Positions 36,058 through 45,178 of a stretch of 64,000 nucleotides of DNA are shown here, in pieces. The position numbers and the translations under genes are program-made. Below the pieces are notes generated by a model. The model made no database searches. It was not told the DNA's origin and saw nothing but the letters and a program-made list of their open reading frames with translations. Position 1 is the first letter of the stretch. Every line of letters starts with the position of its first letter. The DNA lies in the NCBI GenBank assembly GCA_030430495.1, contig JAUIKM010000008.1:62001-126000 (forward strand). Direction: 5' to 3'. Source of the stretch: a bacterium (GTDB lineage Bacteria > Bacteroidota > Ignavibacteria > Kapaibacteriales > UBA7675).

Positions 36058-38460
36058 GTGCGTACCTGCTGTATCCTGCTTCTTTGCCTGTTGGCATCCT
36101 GCCCCGGTCTGATTGCCCAGAATCCCGCTTCAGTTTTTCCGCCGATGTTCGACAATGCGAACGCCGGAACGGACTTTACCTTCAGTGTTCCGCCCGCTTA
36201 TGCCCGGGGCGGCAGCGACAACCGCATTTCCATTTTTGTGTCTGCGCCGTGGTCGGCGGAAGTAACTGTCGAGATCAAAGCGCTGAACCTCGTGCGTTCG
36301 ATCAGCACGGTTGCCTGCGAAACTTCCGTTATTCATCTGTCTCCGGCGGAGGCAGAAGTTTTTGTCAAAAATCCCTCCGATGAAGCACCTGCAAAGGATG
36401 TATTTGCCGGCGCGGGCGTGCGCGTCCATTCCGATCTGCCGATCGTTGCTCACGTTGAACTCGAGTACGAATTCACCGGCGACGGAGCCATGTTGATTCC
36501 CGACGCCGCGCTGGGCACGGAGTATGTCGTGTCGAGTTATGCCGATGTCAGCGCGATGTACGATGAACTTGAGTTGCCCAGTGAAACCACCGTGACGGCG
36601 ATTGAAGACGGCACCACTGTCTGGTTCACATTGGGCGGCAATGCACTGACGGAAACGACCAACGGCATGAAAACGGGGGACACGCGCCAATACACGCTGA
36701 ATGCCGGTGACGTTCTCTCCATCGCCACTGCAACACTTGAAGGCGATGTGAGCGGCAGTTATGTGCGCGCCACCAAACCCGTCGCTGTCTACTCCGGCAA
36801 TCAATGCGCCAATGTGCCGACCATCATCCGCTGGTGCAACTACATCATGTGCAGCGAAACGCCCTTGCACGCCTGGGGCAAGACATATCACTTTCCGACG
36901 ATTCTCGGGCGCAAGGACAATGCCTACCTGCAAATCATGGCCGCCGCCGACGATACGGAAGTGCTGCGCGACGGCGTGCCTTTCACAAACATCGATGGCC
37001 CGGGCGGAGTGCAGGGCGTCGGTTTTCACAGTTCCGTTTCGCTGGACGACTCCCAACGGGGCGTCAATTTTTCCTCCGACAAAACAATCAACATCACCTG
37101 GTTAAATCCCGGCACGGAGCGCGACGGCGTCCAGACGGAACCCTTTGCCATACCGCTGATTCCGGTGGAGCAATACAGTCGCTTTGTCTGGCTGAACATG
37201 CCGCACAACGCTTCGGAGCGATTTCAGCGCAGTTCGCTCAGCGTCATTTACGCGTTGAGCGACAACGGCGTCGTGCCGCCGGAGCTGGAAATTCTGGTGC
37301 GCATCGGTGGAAACGTGGTTTGGAACAGGCTGTCCGACAGCTTTGGAGCGTCGCCGGGGAGCATTTTCCCCGGAGAAGTCAACGGCAAAACCTGGGCGGA
37401 AAAGCGCCTGATCGTTGAAAGCGCGGCTCAAATTTACGCCATTCGCAGCCTGGGCGATCCTTTTGCGGTCTACCTGACCGGCGCTTCCGGGGCGGAGTCC
37501 TACGGCATGCGCGCCGCTGCGCGATTTAAGGATCTGACTACGGACGACCAGCTACCGCCGATCAACATCTTTACGACGGACATTCCTTCGTTCCTGCAGG
37601 GCGAGTTCATGGACGTCAGTGCCCGGCCGATTCCGTCCGGTCTGGCGGCGGTCAACATCCAGCCGAATGAAAGCTACAATCTGCTGCTCAACGTCGCCGA
37701 GTTCACACCTGGCACGACGGACGCGGTTGAGTGGACGGCCGTGCCGCAGAATATCAATGCCGAGGGACGCCTCGTTGTCGTTCTGGTCGACCGCGCCGGC
37801 AACGCGCGCCGTGTGGAGATTCACTACACGCCCAAACATCCGGGGCTGGGCGCTGCGCCCGCCGTCGTCGAGTTTGGCGCAACGCAGCAGCAGTCGACGC
37901 GCACGCGTACAGCGACCATTCAGAACCTGAGCGAGAGCGAAACAATCCAGGTCCTGGACCTGCAAATCATCGGCGGCGAGGGAGAATTTGCACTGGAATC
38001 AGGCGTGCCGTCTATTCCCTTCACTTTGACGCCGCAAGCCGAGATCGAGCTGACATTCCGCTTCGAGCCGCAGGGTGCCGGACACAAACAGGCCCTGGTC
38101 TGGATAAGCACCAACATCGGCAATTTTGTGTGCATTATGCTGGACGGGCAGGCGCTGGATGTGGCGTCGGATGTGAGGCCGGAATTTACAGTGAGAAATG
38201 TTCTACACACCGTCGATGTCCTGGCCATCCCGTCGCCCGAGAGCGTCCGGCTGTCGTTTGAGCTCGAATCCAGCGCGCAGACGGACCTCGTTCTGTACAA
38301 CCTGCTCGGAATTGAGGTGATGCGCCGCAGGCTCGGTGTGCTGCGGGCCGGGCCCAGTCAGGTGCGGCTTCAGCTCGACGTCCTGCCGATCGGCTCGTAT
38401 TTTGGCCGAATTATTGCCGGCGACGCCGTCGGTCAGTTTCGACTGACCGCGCTGCGCTGA
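36058..38460 (+). CDS. IgGFc-binding-domain-like secreted protein, array member 4 (subfamily II)
   Basis: An 800-residue protein if started at a GTG with AGGA eight bases upstream and directly before a signal peptide (CCILLLCLLASCPGLIAQ). An ATG at 35962 would place 32 charged residues before it and has no ribosome binding site. LLASC resembles a lipobox, so lipidation is possible. Subfamily II landmarks: MFDNANAGTDFTFSVPPAY, AAEAEVFVKNP-type loop, AVYSGNQCANVPTIIRWCNY, ETPLHAWGKTYHFP. An anchor-D region (VVEFGATQQQSTRTRTATI) and a divergent tail (LVLYNLLGIEVMRR, LPIGSYFGRIIAG) follow. No clear terminator is seen behind it. Confidence 0.78.
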   Translation: MRTCCILLLCLLASCPGLIAQNPASVFPPMFDNANAGTDFTFSVPPAYARGGSDNRISIFVSAPWSAEVTVEIKALNLVRSISTVACETSVIHLSPAEAEVFVKNPSDEAPAKDVFAGAGVRVHSDLPIVAHVELEYEFTGDGAMLIPDAALGTEYVVSSYADVSAMYDELELPSETTVTAIEDGTTVWFTLGGNALTETTNGMKTGDTRQYTLNAGDVLSIATATLEGDVSGSYVRATKPVAVYSGNQCANVPTIIRWCNYIMCSETPLHAWGKTYHFPTILGRKDNAYLQIMAAADDTEVLRDGVPFTNIDGPGGVQGVGFHSSVSLDDSQRGVNFSSDKTINITWLNPGTERDGVQTEPFAIPLIPVEQYSRFVWLNMPHNASERFQRSSLSVIYALSDNGVVPPELEILVRIGGNVVWNRLSDSFGASPGSIFPGEVNGKTWAEKRLIVESAAQIYAIRSLGDPFAVYLTGASGAESYGMRAAARFKDLTTDDQLPPINIFTTDIPSFLQGEFMDVSARPIPSGLAAVNIQPNESYNLLLNVAEFTPGTTDAVEWTAVPQNINAEGRLVVVLVDRAGNARRVEIHYTPKHPGLGAAPAVVEFGATQQQSTRTRTATIQNLSESETIQVLDLQIIGGEGEFALESGVPSIPFTLTPQAEIELTFRFEPQGAGHKQALVWISTNIGNFVCIMLDGQALDVASDVRPEFTVRNVLHTVDVLAIPSPESVRLSFELESSAQTDLVLYNLLGIEVMRRRLGVLRAGPSQVRLQLDVLPIGSYFGRIIAGDAVGQFRLTALR

Positions 38461-38620
38461 AGCTACTGTAACCCGGGCCGGTGCTGCCGGTTTCTGGCAC
38501 AGAATTTGGACGTTCTGACGTAGATTCAACGGACTGGCGACGTTCCGCCGCGTCGATGCACTCGAATGCGGCGGACGCGAGGACCTGCGGCCGCCCGAAG
38601 ACGGAAAGCTGGAATCCCGC

Positions 38621-38633
38621 TGACAAACAAAAG
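38621..38633 (-). repeat. Copy of the dispersed TGACAAACAAAAG motif
   Basis: The 13-base motif TGACAAACAAAAG occurs identically here, near 44871 and near 51735, and in the opposite orientation (as TTTTGTTTGTCA or close variants) in several gene-end hairpins such as the one after the thioredoxin gene. Confidence 0.55.
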
Positions 38634-38697
38634 CGGATTGAGAAGCCGGCCGCGGGTGGACGGCGCAGGTCATACAGACAAAAGTGTCAATGCGTCG

Positions 38698-38733
38698 AAG
38701 CGGATCCGGAAGCGGATCCGGAAGCGGAGGAGG
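38698..38733 (+). repeat. Three 12-bp tandem units just before an array gene
   Basis: AAGCGGATCCGG is present twice and a third unit reads AAGCGGAGGAGG. The last unit supplies the Shine-Dalgarno sequence GGAGG of the following gene. GGATCC is itself a palindrome. Confidence 0.7.
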
Positions 38734-38736
38734 CAT

Positions 38737-41463
38737 ATGAGAGCTGTTGTTGCGATGGTGCTGGTTGCGATGAGTGCGTGTGTTCCGGCTGTGGCGCAGG
38801 TTGACATGCCGTCCATGCTGGACAACGGCAATGCCGGCGTCGAGTTCATCTTCAGCATGCCTCCGTGTTACGAGCAGGGCGGCAGCAACAATGTGATTGT
38901 CATATTTGTCGCCTCGGTTTATGAAGCCGAAGTGACGGTCAGGGTGTCGGGGCGCGGAGTCTCCAAAACAAAACGGACGCTGCCCGGGAAGGTGACCCAC
39001 TTCACTTTGTCGCCTGCGGAGGCGCAGCCCTTTAACAAAGATGAAAGTCAGCCTGCTCCGATCCAAACGCTCTACCCGGGGGTGGCTGTGATCGTGCAAT
39101 CCGACAAACCGATTGTCGCATACTGCCTGACGCGGTTTCAGTTTACAACCGACGGCGCAATGCTCACGCCCAATAGCTCGCTGGGAACCGAGTACGTGGT
39201 GGGCAGCATGGCCGACATGAGCGCCATGTATCCGGGCTTGAATCTGCCGAGTGAAGTGACGATTTCAGGGGTTTCAGACAGTACCACGGTCTGGTTTACG
39301 CTGGGAGGTACAAGCGCCACCGTGGCCAACAACCTGATGGAGTCCGGCCAGACAAAACAATACGTGATTAATAAAGGCGATGTCCTGGCGATTTCAACCT
39401 CCAATGCGGGCGGCGATCTGAGCGGCAGTTATATTCGTTCCAGCAAACCCGTCGCCGTTCTGTCCGGCAACCAATGCGCCAATGTGCCGCTTGACAAGCG
39501 CTGGTGCGACTACGTCGTGTCCAACGAAGCTCCGATCCATTCCTGGGGCACGGCCTGTCACTTCCCGCAGCTGGCCGAACGCGATCAAAATGCCTGGGTG
39601 AAAATTTTTGCCGCCGAAAGCGGTGCTCAGGTCTACCGCAACGGCGAGTATCTGAGTACCCTGCGCGACGGCAAGGGTGGTCAGGCCGGCTTCGGTTATA
39701 TGGACCGACAGGCTCTGGAGGGTGCGCAGCAGCCGATTGTCTTTACGGCCTCCACGTCGATCTCGGTCAAGTTGTTTACGCCGGGGCAGGAACTGGACAA
39801 CAAAGTTGCCGACCCGAGCTCAATGCAGATTACTCCCGTGGCCCAATATTCCAGGTTTGTGCTTTTCTGCGCGCCGGGAGCGCCCCAGTTGCAGTTTGCC
39901 GAAAACTTTGTCAGCCTCGTGCATGCCGTCGACGCCAATGAAGAAGTGTCGGAGGATCTGGAAATCGGCGTGTTCCATGACGGCGAACTGGTGTGGAGCA
40001 AAATTCGCGATCTCTTCGGCGTTGCGGCCGGCGGTCTGTTTCCTTCTATCGGCGACGGCAAGATCTGGGCTGAAAAACGCCTGCAGCTGCCCGATCCTTC
40101 CGGCGTCTATGCCATCCGCAGTTCCGGCGAACCATTTGCGGCTTACTCCTATGGACGCCAGGATTACGACAGCTACGCCTTCCGCACCGGCGCGCGCATG
40201 ATCGACCTTTCGGTTGAGGACAGCCGTGCGCCGATGAATGTCTTGACGTTCGCCAGTTCCGTCCAACAGACAGGCGGGATCGTGGACCTGGGCGGCTCGG
40301 GTCTGGCCGCCGTGCGCCTTATTCCGGAATCGGCGTTTAACCTGAACTTTGACATTGTCGACTTTTTACCGGGAACACTGGACGAAATAGCCTGGACCGC
40401 AACGGTCATCGACCCGCGGGAGGCCGCCGGTGCGACCGTAGTGATGATCGACCGCGCCGGTAATTCAGCGACTTTTGACATAGACTTTTTAATTGAACCG
40501 CGCGGCGAGTTGCAGGTGACGCCGCCGCTGCTCAATTTTGGACAGATCATTGCGGCCGACGTGGTTGACAGCACGGTTAACATCGCCAATGTCGGCACTG
40601 AGGCTCAGCTCCGGATTGAGTCGATTCGACTGGAGTCCGGAAGCGGGGCTTTTGAGTTTGTCGACCTTCCGGCTCTGCCCTTAACCTTGCCGCCCGCCGG
40701 CGACGGCAACGAAAACTCACTTGCACTTAACGTTCGTTTTACCGGTCGCGAAGCCGGTGATTTCAATGACCGCATTGTAATTGCCACGGACCTGGAGGAT
40801 GAACTGCCTTATACAAGGCTGGTTGCAACAACCAACGTCACGACGCTCGAAATTGAGCCGCGTGTGTTTAAGCCGACCGTCATTGACTCCACAGATACTG
40901 CAACCTGTTTGTTTAACATCCGGAGCACGGTGGAAGCCGAGATATTGTCCGTGTCCCAGCCCGACGATCCGGCGTTTGTCATTGCGCGTTATACCGGTGC
41001 GCTGCAGTCGGTGCCCGGCACACTTCCGCCGCAAGCCGCTGGTGGAGTTGAGGTGAGGTTTACGCCCGTGGAAGTTAAACAGTACAGCGCAACTATGGAC
41101 GTGCGGTACCGCTTTGGTCGGCAGGAAGTGCGCACGGCAAAGGTTAACTTGTCCGGCGAAGGAAAGGGTAGAGTCAGCAACGTGGATGAGAGGCCGGGCT
41201 TTTTCAACCTGGATGCATCTACGCAGTCGAGTCCATCCGGGCCGCGTACCTCCGTGCGATTCACGCTGGAAGTGCCGATTGCGGTATCGATGAAAGTCTA
41301 CGATCTGCGCGGGAGTACAGCTGTTAACATTCCGTCGCGCAGGTTTGAGGTTGGCGACAACGTTGTGGAAATCGACATGGCGCGCATGGCCGCGGGCGCG
41401 TACTTTCTGCATCTGGAAGCGCCCAACGCTTCGGCCGTGTTTCCGCTGGTGCTGCTGCGTTGA
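38737..41463 (+). CDS. IgGFc-binding-domain-like secreted protein with T9SS-like tail, array member 5 (subfamily II)
   Basis: A 908-residue exported protein. The start is fixed by GGAGG four bases before the ATG and a signal peptide immediately after (AVVAMVLVAMSACVPAVAQ). The mature N-terminus reads MPSMLDNGNAGVEFIFSMPP, followed by CYEQGGSNNVIVIFV, SPAEAQPFNK, LTRFQFTTDGAMLTP, LSGNQCANVPLDKRWCDYVV and APIHSWGTACHFP. A TQL-less middle contains AVYSYG-type and DRAGN segments, an anchor-D region (LLNFGQIIAADVVDSTVNI), a second beta domain and a tail (MKVYDLRGSTAVNIPS, MAAGAYFLHLEAPN). Same order as the two following genes, with which it shares the closest N-terminal sequence. Confidence 0.82.
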   Translation: MRAVVAMVLVAMSACVPAVAQVDMPSMLDNGNAGVEFIFSMPPCYEQGGSNNVIVIFVASVYEAEVTVRVSGRGVSKTKRTLPGKVTHFTLSPAEAQPFNKDESQPAPIQTLYPGVAVIVQSDKPIVAYCLTRFQFTTDGAMLTPNSSLGTEYVVGSMADMSAMYPGLNLPSEVTISGVSDSTTVWFTLGGTSATVANNLMESGQTKQYVINKGDVLAISTSNAGGDLSGSYIRSSKPVAVLSGNQCANVPLDKRWCDYVVSNEAPIHSWGTACHFPQLAERDQNAWVKIFAAESGAQVYRNGEYLSTLRDGKGGQAGFGYMDRQALEGAQQPIVFTASTSISVKLFTPGQELDNKVADPSSMQITPVAQYSRFVLFCAPGAPQLQFAENFVSLVHAVDANEEVSEDLEIGVFHDGELVWSKIRDLFGVAAGGLFPSIGDGKIWAEKRLQLPDPSGVYAIRSSGEPFAAYSYGRQDYDSYAFRTGARMIDLSVEDSRAPMNVLTFASSVQQTGGIVDLGGSGLAAVRLIPESAFNLNFDIVDFLPGTLDEIAWTATVIDPREAAGATVVMIDRAGNSATFDIDFLIEPRGELQVTPPLLNFGQIIAADVVDSTVNIANVGTEAQLRIESIRLESGSGAFEFVDLPALPLTLPPAGDGNENSLALNVRFTGREAGDFNDRIVIATDLEDELPYTRLVATTNVTTLEIEPRVFKPTVIDSTDTATCLFNIRSTVEAEILSVSQPDDPAFVIARYTGALQSVPGTLPPQAAGGVEVRFTPVEVKQYSATMDVRYRFGRQEVRTAKVNLSGEGKGRVSNVDERPGFFNLDASTQSSPSGPRTSVRFTLEVPIAVSMKVYDLRGSTAVNIPSRRFEVGDNVVEIDMARMAAGAYFLHLEAPNASAVFPLVLLR

Positions 41464-41550
41464 GCCGGCGCGCTTTCCGCATGCGTGCGAGTGGTTGCAC
41501 ATGGACAAGCGTTTGCCGCTCTTTACATGAAAACTTACGTCGCCCCTGAC

Positions 41551-41600
41551 CGCTTTGAGCTGCCTCCGGCATCTCAGGCTCCATGACTTTTTTGCTCGTC
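41551..41600 (+). repeat. Dispersed intergenic repeat, copy A
   Basis: CGCTTTGAGCTGCCT, then CGGCATCTCAGGCTC and a T-tract (TGACTTTTTTG). Near-identical copies stand behind array member 6 and behind the transposase scar. The structure (weak hairpin plus T-tract) resembles a terminator. The rest of the 468-bp gap before array member 6 shows no gene. Confidence 0.75.
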
Positions 41601-41931
41601 GACGGGCGTCGCGTTCAAAATCTTCGATTCCGTCCCGGAGCCGGAAAAAGCTGAGATTTTTGTCCGGCTCAGGTGTTGGACGAACCGTGGCTTGATGCCC
41701 GGTATTCAGCTCGGCGGTTTCGGCCGCGGAGCAAAACAACATTGGTTTGAAAAAGCGGCGCAAAATCGCGCCGCGCATACACTCGATGCACCCCCCCGGC
41801 TCGAATGTCCCATAAACGCACCGTCCACGAGTGCGTTCAGTTAACACCCCCTGAATCCGCCTCCTGCACTGTAGCGGGGCCGGACTCATCCGGATCATTG
41901 AATTCAACAAATGTACCTGCGGAGAGCCAGT

Positions 41932-44655
41932 ATGAAAAGAGTAATGTTTGTGTTTATGTTTGCGGTTCTGGCGGCGTCCCCACTGACGGCGCAGAACAAC
42001 ATGCCGTCCCTGTTGGACAACGCCAACGCCGGCACCGAGTTTTACTTCAGCATGCCCCCCGCCTACGAGCAGGGCGGCAACGACAACCAGATTGTTATCT
42101 ACGTATCTTCGGCCTACGAGGCCAACGTCAAGCTGTCGATTCCCGGCCGCGGCGTGCTGAAAGAGAAAGTCACGACGCCCGGCGACGTCATCTTCTTTTC
42201 ATTGTCGCCGGGGGAAGCGCAGCCGTTTAACAAGGTTCCAAGCCAGACGGCGCCGGCGCAGGAAATCTACGAAGACGTTGCGGTTCACCTTACATCCAAC
42301 AAGCCGATCATCGCCTACTGTGTGACGCGTTTCAGCTTTACCTCGGACGGCGCCATTCTCATGCCGAACGCCGCACTTGGCACAGAATACGTCATCGGCA
42401 GTATGGCTGATATGACCGAGCTGTTTCCGAGCCTGAATCTGCCGAGCGAAGTCACCGTGACGGCGATTGCCAACAACACGACGGTCTGGTTTACAGTCGG
42501 CGGAACAAACAAAACCAAAACGACCAACGGCATGGGCGCCGGCGATACGCGCGAGTTTGAACTCAACAAAGGCGATGTGCTGGCCATTTCCACCCTCAAT
42601 CAGGGCGGCGACCTGAGCGGCAGTTACGTCCGTTCCACCAAGCCGGTCTGCGTCATGTCCGGCAACCAGTGCGCCAACGTGCCGATCGACAACCGCTGGT
42701 GCGATTACATCGTGTCCAATGAACCGCCGCTGCACACCTGGAGCAAGGTCTATCACTTTCCGCAGCTCTCGCCGCGCGAACAGAATTCCTGGATGAAAAT
42801 TGTCGCCGCGGAGGACAACACGACCGTCCTGCGCAACGGCGCGGCTTACGGCACGCTCGAATTCGGCAAGGGCGGGCGCGCCACCCGCGGTTACCTGGAA
42901 GGCCAGGCCATGGACGGCGAGCAGCAGCCCATCGTATTCTCGGCCGATAAACCCATTTCGGTCAAGTTTTTCAATCCCGGCCAGGAACTCGACGGCCTGA
43001 CCTCCGATCCTTTTTCCATTCAGATAACGCCCGTCGACCAGTACGTCAACTTTGTCTGGTTCTGCACGCCGGGCGTCGCCCAGTTGAGTTTCTCCAAAAA
43101 CTGGCTGAGCATCGTGCACGCGGCCGACGCCAACGACGAAGTGTCGGAAGACCTCGAAATCGGGTGGTTTGTGGACGGCGAACTCAAATGGCGGAAAGTG
43201 CGCGATGCCTTCGGCAGTGCGCCGGGCGGCTTTTTTGCGCCCATCGGCGACGGCAAAAGCTGGGCGGAGAAACGCATTGAACTGCCCGATCCCGCCGGCG
43301 TGTACGCGCTGCGCAGTTTTGGCGATCCGTTTGCGGCCTATTCCTACGGCGCGCAGGACTACGACACTTACGGCTTCCGCACGGGCGCGCGCATGAACGA
43401 TCAGACGGTTTCCGACACGGAGCCGCCGCAGAACGTTTTCGTCGCCGATCGGGGGCCGCAGCAGTCCGGAAGTATCCAGGACCAGGGCGCGGGCATTGCC
43501 GCCGTGCGTCCCGTACCCGAAGAGGTGGTCAACATGCAGGTTGAAGTCGCCGAGTTTTTGCCGGGAACCAAAGAAAGCGTCAACTGGACGGCCTCGGTCG
43601 TCGATCCGGGTCAGCCCGCCGCCGCGGTCATCGCGGTGATCGACCGTCGCGGCAACGTCAGCACCTTTGACGTCGAGTACTCCGTCGAAGATCGCGCGCC
43701 GGTGGAAATCACTCCGGTCGCGCTGGAATTCGGCGAGACCATCGCGGCCGACGTCGTCGAGCGCGTCGTCACGATCACGAACACACAACCGGCCGCACAA
43801 TTGACCATCGTATCGATCCGCCTGGCGGCCGCTCTGCCGCAGTTTGAAATTGCCAATCTGCCGGCTCTGCCGTTTGTGTTGGCTCCGGCCGGCGAAGAGG
43901 GCAGCTCGCTCGACCTGACGGTGCGTTTCACGGGCGACGGCGTGGGTGAGTTCCAGGAACAGCTGGAAGTCACGGCGGCGGGCGAACCCGTAAATGCGAC
44001 CTGCGACCTGAACGCCACGACGGCGGCCAGCGAGCTGTCGCTTGCCGCGACGACCGACTTTGGCGCGGTGACGGTCGGCCTGCCTTCGAAAAGAACAGTC
44101 TCGTTCGACATCGACAGCCCGGTCGCAGCGGAAATTCTGTCCGTCTCGGCGCCGGACCATGCCGCATTCAGGATCGAGGGTTTTTCCGGCGCGCTGCAGT
44201 CCGTTCCGGGAACTATCGGCGCAGGCGCTGCCGCGGGCATCACGTTTGAATTTACTCCGACGACGCTGGAGGCTTACAGCGCGACGGTTGACGTTGAGTA
44301 CACATTCGGGCAGCAGGAGCCGCGCATTACTACGCTGACCCTGCAGGGCGAGGGCCGCGGCACGACCAGCAGCGTGGATGAGAATCCCGAGATTCTTAGC
44401 CCGCTCATTACGGCCGATCCGAATCCGGCTTCGCTGCAGACGAGCCTGAGTTTTGAATTGCTGCAGCCGCGAACGGTGGCCGTCACGCTCTACGACCTGC
44501 GCGGCATTGCGGTGCTGACCGTGCAGCCGCGTTTGTACGACGCCGGCGTTAACGCGCTGGAGCTCGATCTGGCGGGGCTTTCCGTGGGCACGTACTACTG
44601 TCGCCTGGATGCGCAGGATGCCGTGGCGACGCTGCCGATTCTCGTGCGGCGTTAA
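41932..44655 (+). CDS. IgGFc-binding-domain-like secreted protein with T9SS tail, array member 6 (subfamily II)
   Basis: A 907-residue exported protein started at the ATG preceded by GGAGAG; the signal peptide is VMFVFMFAVLAASPLTAQ. The mature N-terminus MPSLLDNANAGTEFYFSMPP is followed by AYEQGGNDNQIVIYVSS, SPGEAQPFNK, MSGNQCANVPIDNRWCDYIV, EPPLHTWSKVYHFP, an anchor-D domain (LEFGETIAADVVERVVTI), another beta domain and a canonical T9SS type A tail (TADPNPASLQTSLSF, VTLYDLRGIAVLTV, LSVGTYYCRLDAQD). It is the closest relative of member 7; both end in VRR. Terminator and repeat copy B follow. Confidence 0.84.
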   Translation: MKRVMFVFMFAVLAASPLTAQNNMPSLLDNANAGTEFYFSMPPAYEQGGNDNQIVIYVSSAYEANVKLSIPGRGVLKEKVTTPGDVIFFSLSPGEAQPFNKVPSQTAPAQEIYEDVAVHLTSNKPIIAYCVTRFSFTSDGAILMPNAALGTEYVIGSMADMTELFPSLNLPSEVTVTAIANNTTVWFTVGGTNKTKTTNGMGAGDTREFELNKGDVLAISTLNQGGDLSGSYVRSTKPVCVMSGNQCANVPIDNRWCDYIVSNEPPLHTWSKVYHFPQLSPREQNSWMKIVAAEDNTTVLRNGAAYGTLEFGKGGRATRGYLEGQAMDGEQQPIVFSADKPISVKFFNPGQELDGLTSDPFSIQITPVDQYVNFVWFCTPGVAQLSFSKNWLSIVHAADANDEVSEDLEIGWFVDGELKWRKVRDAFGSAPGGFFAPIGDGKSWAEKRIELPDPAGVYALRSFGDPFAAYSYGAQDYDTYGFRTGARMNDQTVSDTEPPQNVFVADRGPQQSGSIQDQGAGIAAVRPVPEEVVNMQVEVAEFLPGTKESVNWTASVVDPGQPAAAVIAVIDRRGNVSTFDVEYSVEDRAPVEITPVALEFGETIAADVVERVVTITNTQPAAQLTIVSIRLAAALPQFEIANLPALPFVLAPAGEEGSSLDLTVRFTGDGVGEFQEQLEVTAAGEPVNATCDLNATTAASELSLAATTDFGAVTVGLPSKRTVSFDIDSPVAAEILSVSAPDHAAFRIEGFSGALQSVPGTIGAGAAAGITFEFTPTTLEAYSATVDVEYTFGQQEPRITTLTLQGEGRGTTSSVDENPEILSPLITADPNPASLQTSLSFELLQPRTVAVTLYDLRGIAVLTVQPRLYDAGVNALELDLAGLSVGTYYCRLDAQDAVATLPILVRR

Positions 44656-44686
44656 CTCCTGCGCGAATCTGAGACGGGTTTGTTAA

Positions 44687-44732
44687 ACAATCGGCGTGCC
44701 GATTTTATCGGTGCGCCGATTGTACTTTTTTC
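44687..44732 (+). terminator. Rho-independent terminator after array member 6
   Basis: ACAATCGGCG-T-GCCGAT pairs with ATCGGT-G-CGCCGATTGT in a 17-position stem with one mismatch, followed by ACTTTTTT, 32 bp behind the stop codon. Confidence 0.9.
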
Positions 44733-44745
44733 CGGGGGGCATGAT

Positions 44746-44797
44746 CGCTTTGAGCTGCCTGCGGCATCTCAGGCTCTTTGACTTTTTTGTTCGTCAC
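44746..44797 (+). repeat. Dispersed intergenic repeat, copy B
   Basis: The same CGCTTTGAGCTGCCTG-CGGCATCTCAGGCTC-TTTGACTTTTTTGTT arrangement as copies A and C, here directly after a true terminator, so it is not needed for termination. A reverse-orientation TGACAAACAAAAG lies 75 bp further on. Confidence 0.75.
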
Positions 44798-44870
44798 GGG
44801 GTTTGCCACCGAAGTGTTGACAGACTGGATTTGAGCTCGAAGACTTCGCGTTCGGAGACTTCAAACCCGG

Positions 44871-44883
44871 TGACAAACAAAAG
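44871..44883 (-). repeat. Copy of the dispersed TGACAAACAAAAG motif
   Basis: Identical 13-base motif to those near 38621 and 51735, in the leader region of array member 7. The 523-bp gap between members 6 and 7 also holds a small hairpin CAATGCC-TCG-GGCATTG near 45118, about 45 bp before the start codon, and no gene. Confidence 0.5.
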
Positions 44884-45178
44884 TGGCTTTGTCTGTCGGT
44901 AAAGAATGCGGCGGTCCCGGAGTCGCGCCTGAATTGAAAATTTTCACGTCTGCTGCAAGTGGATGCAATTTTGTGGTAGTTACACGTCTGAACCTGGTAC
45001 ACGCTACCCCCGGCAATTCAGTGCCTTTCTTCGGCATGCAGTTCACTGCCGAAGCGCCCCACATCGCATGCCGTCCGAATGCGACCACAACAGCCCTTTA
45101 AAGTCAGTTCCACGAGACAATGCCTCGGGCATTGAAAAAGTGATTTCGCGAGAATCAGAATCGAATCCGGAGACGGTC

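Noticed and set aside
42199-44160. A 653-codon open frame on the minus strand
   Set aside because: Opposite strand of array member 6, with Arg/His/Gln-rich shadow composition and no family motif.
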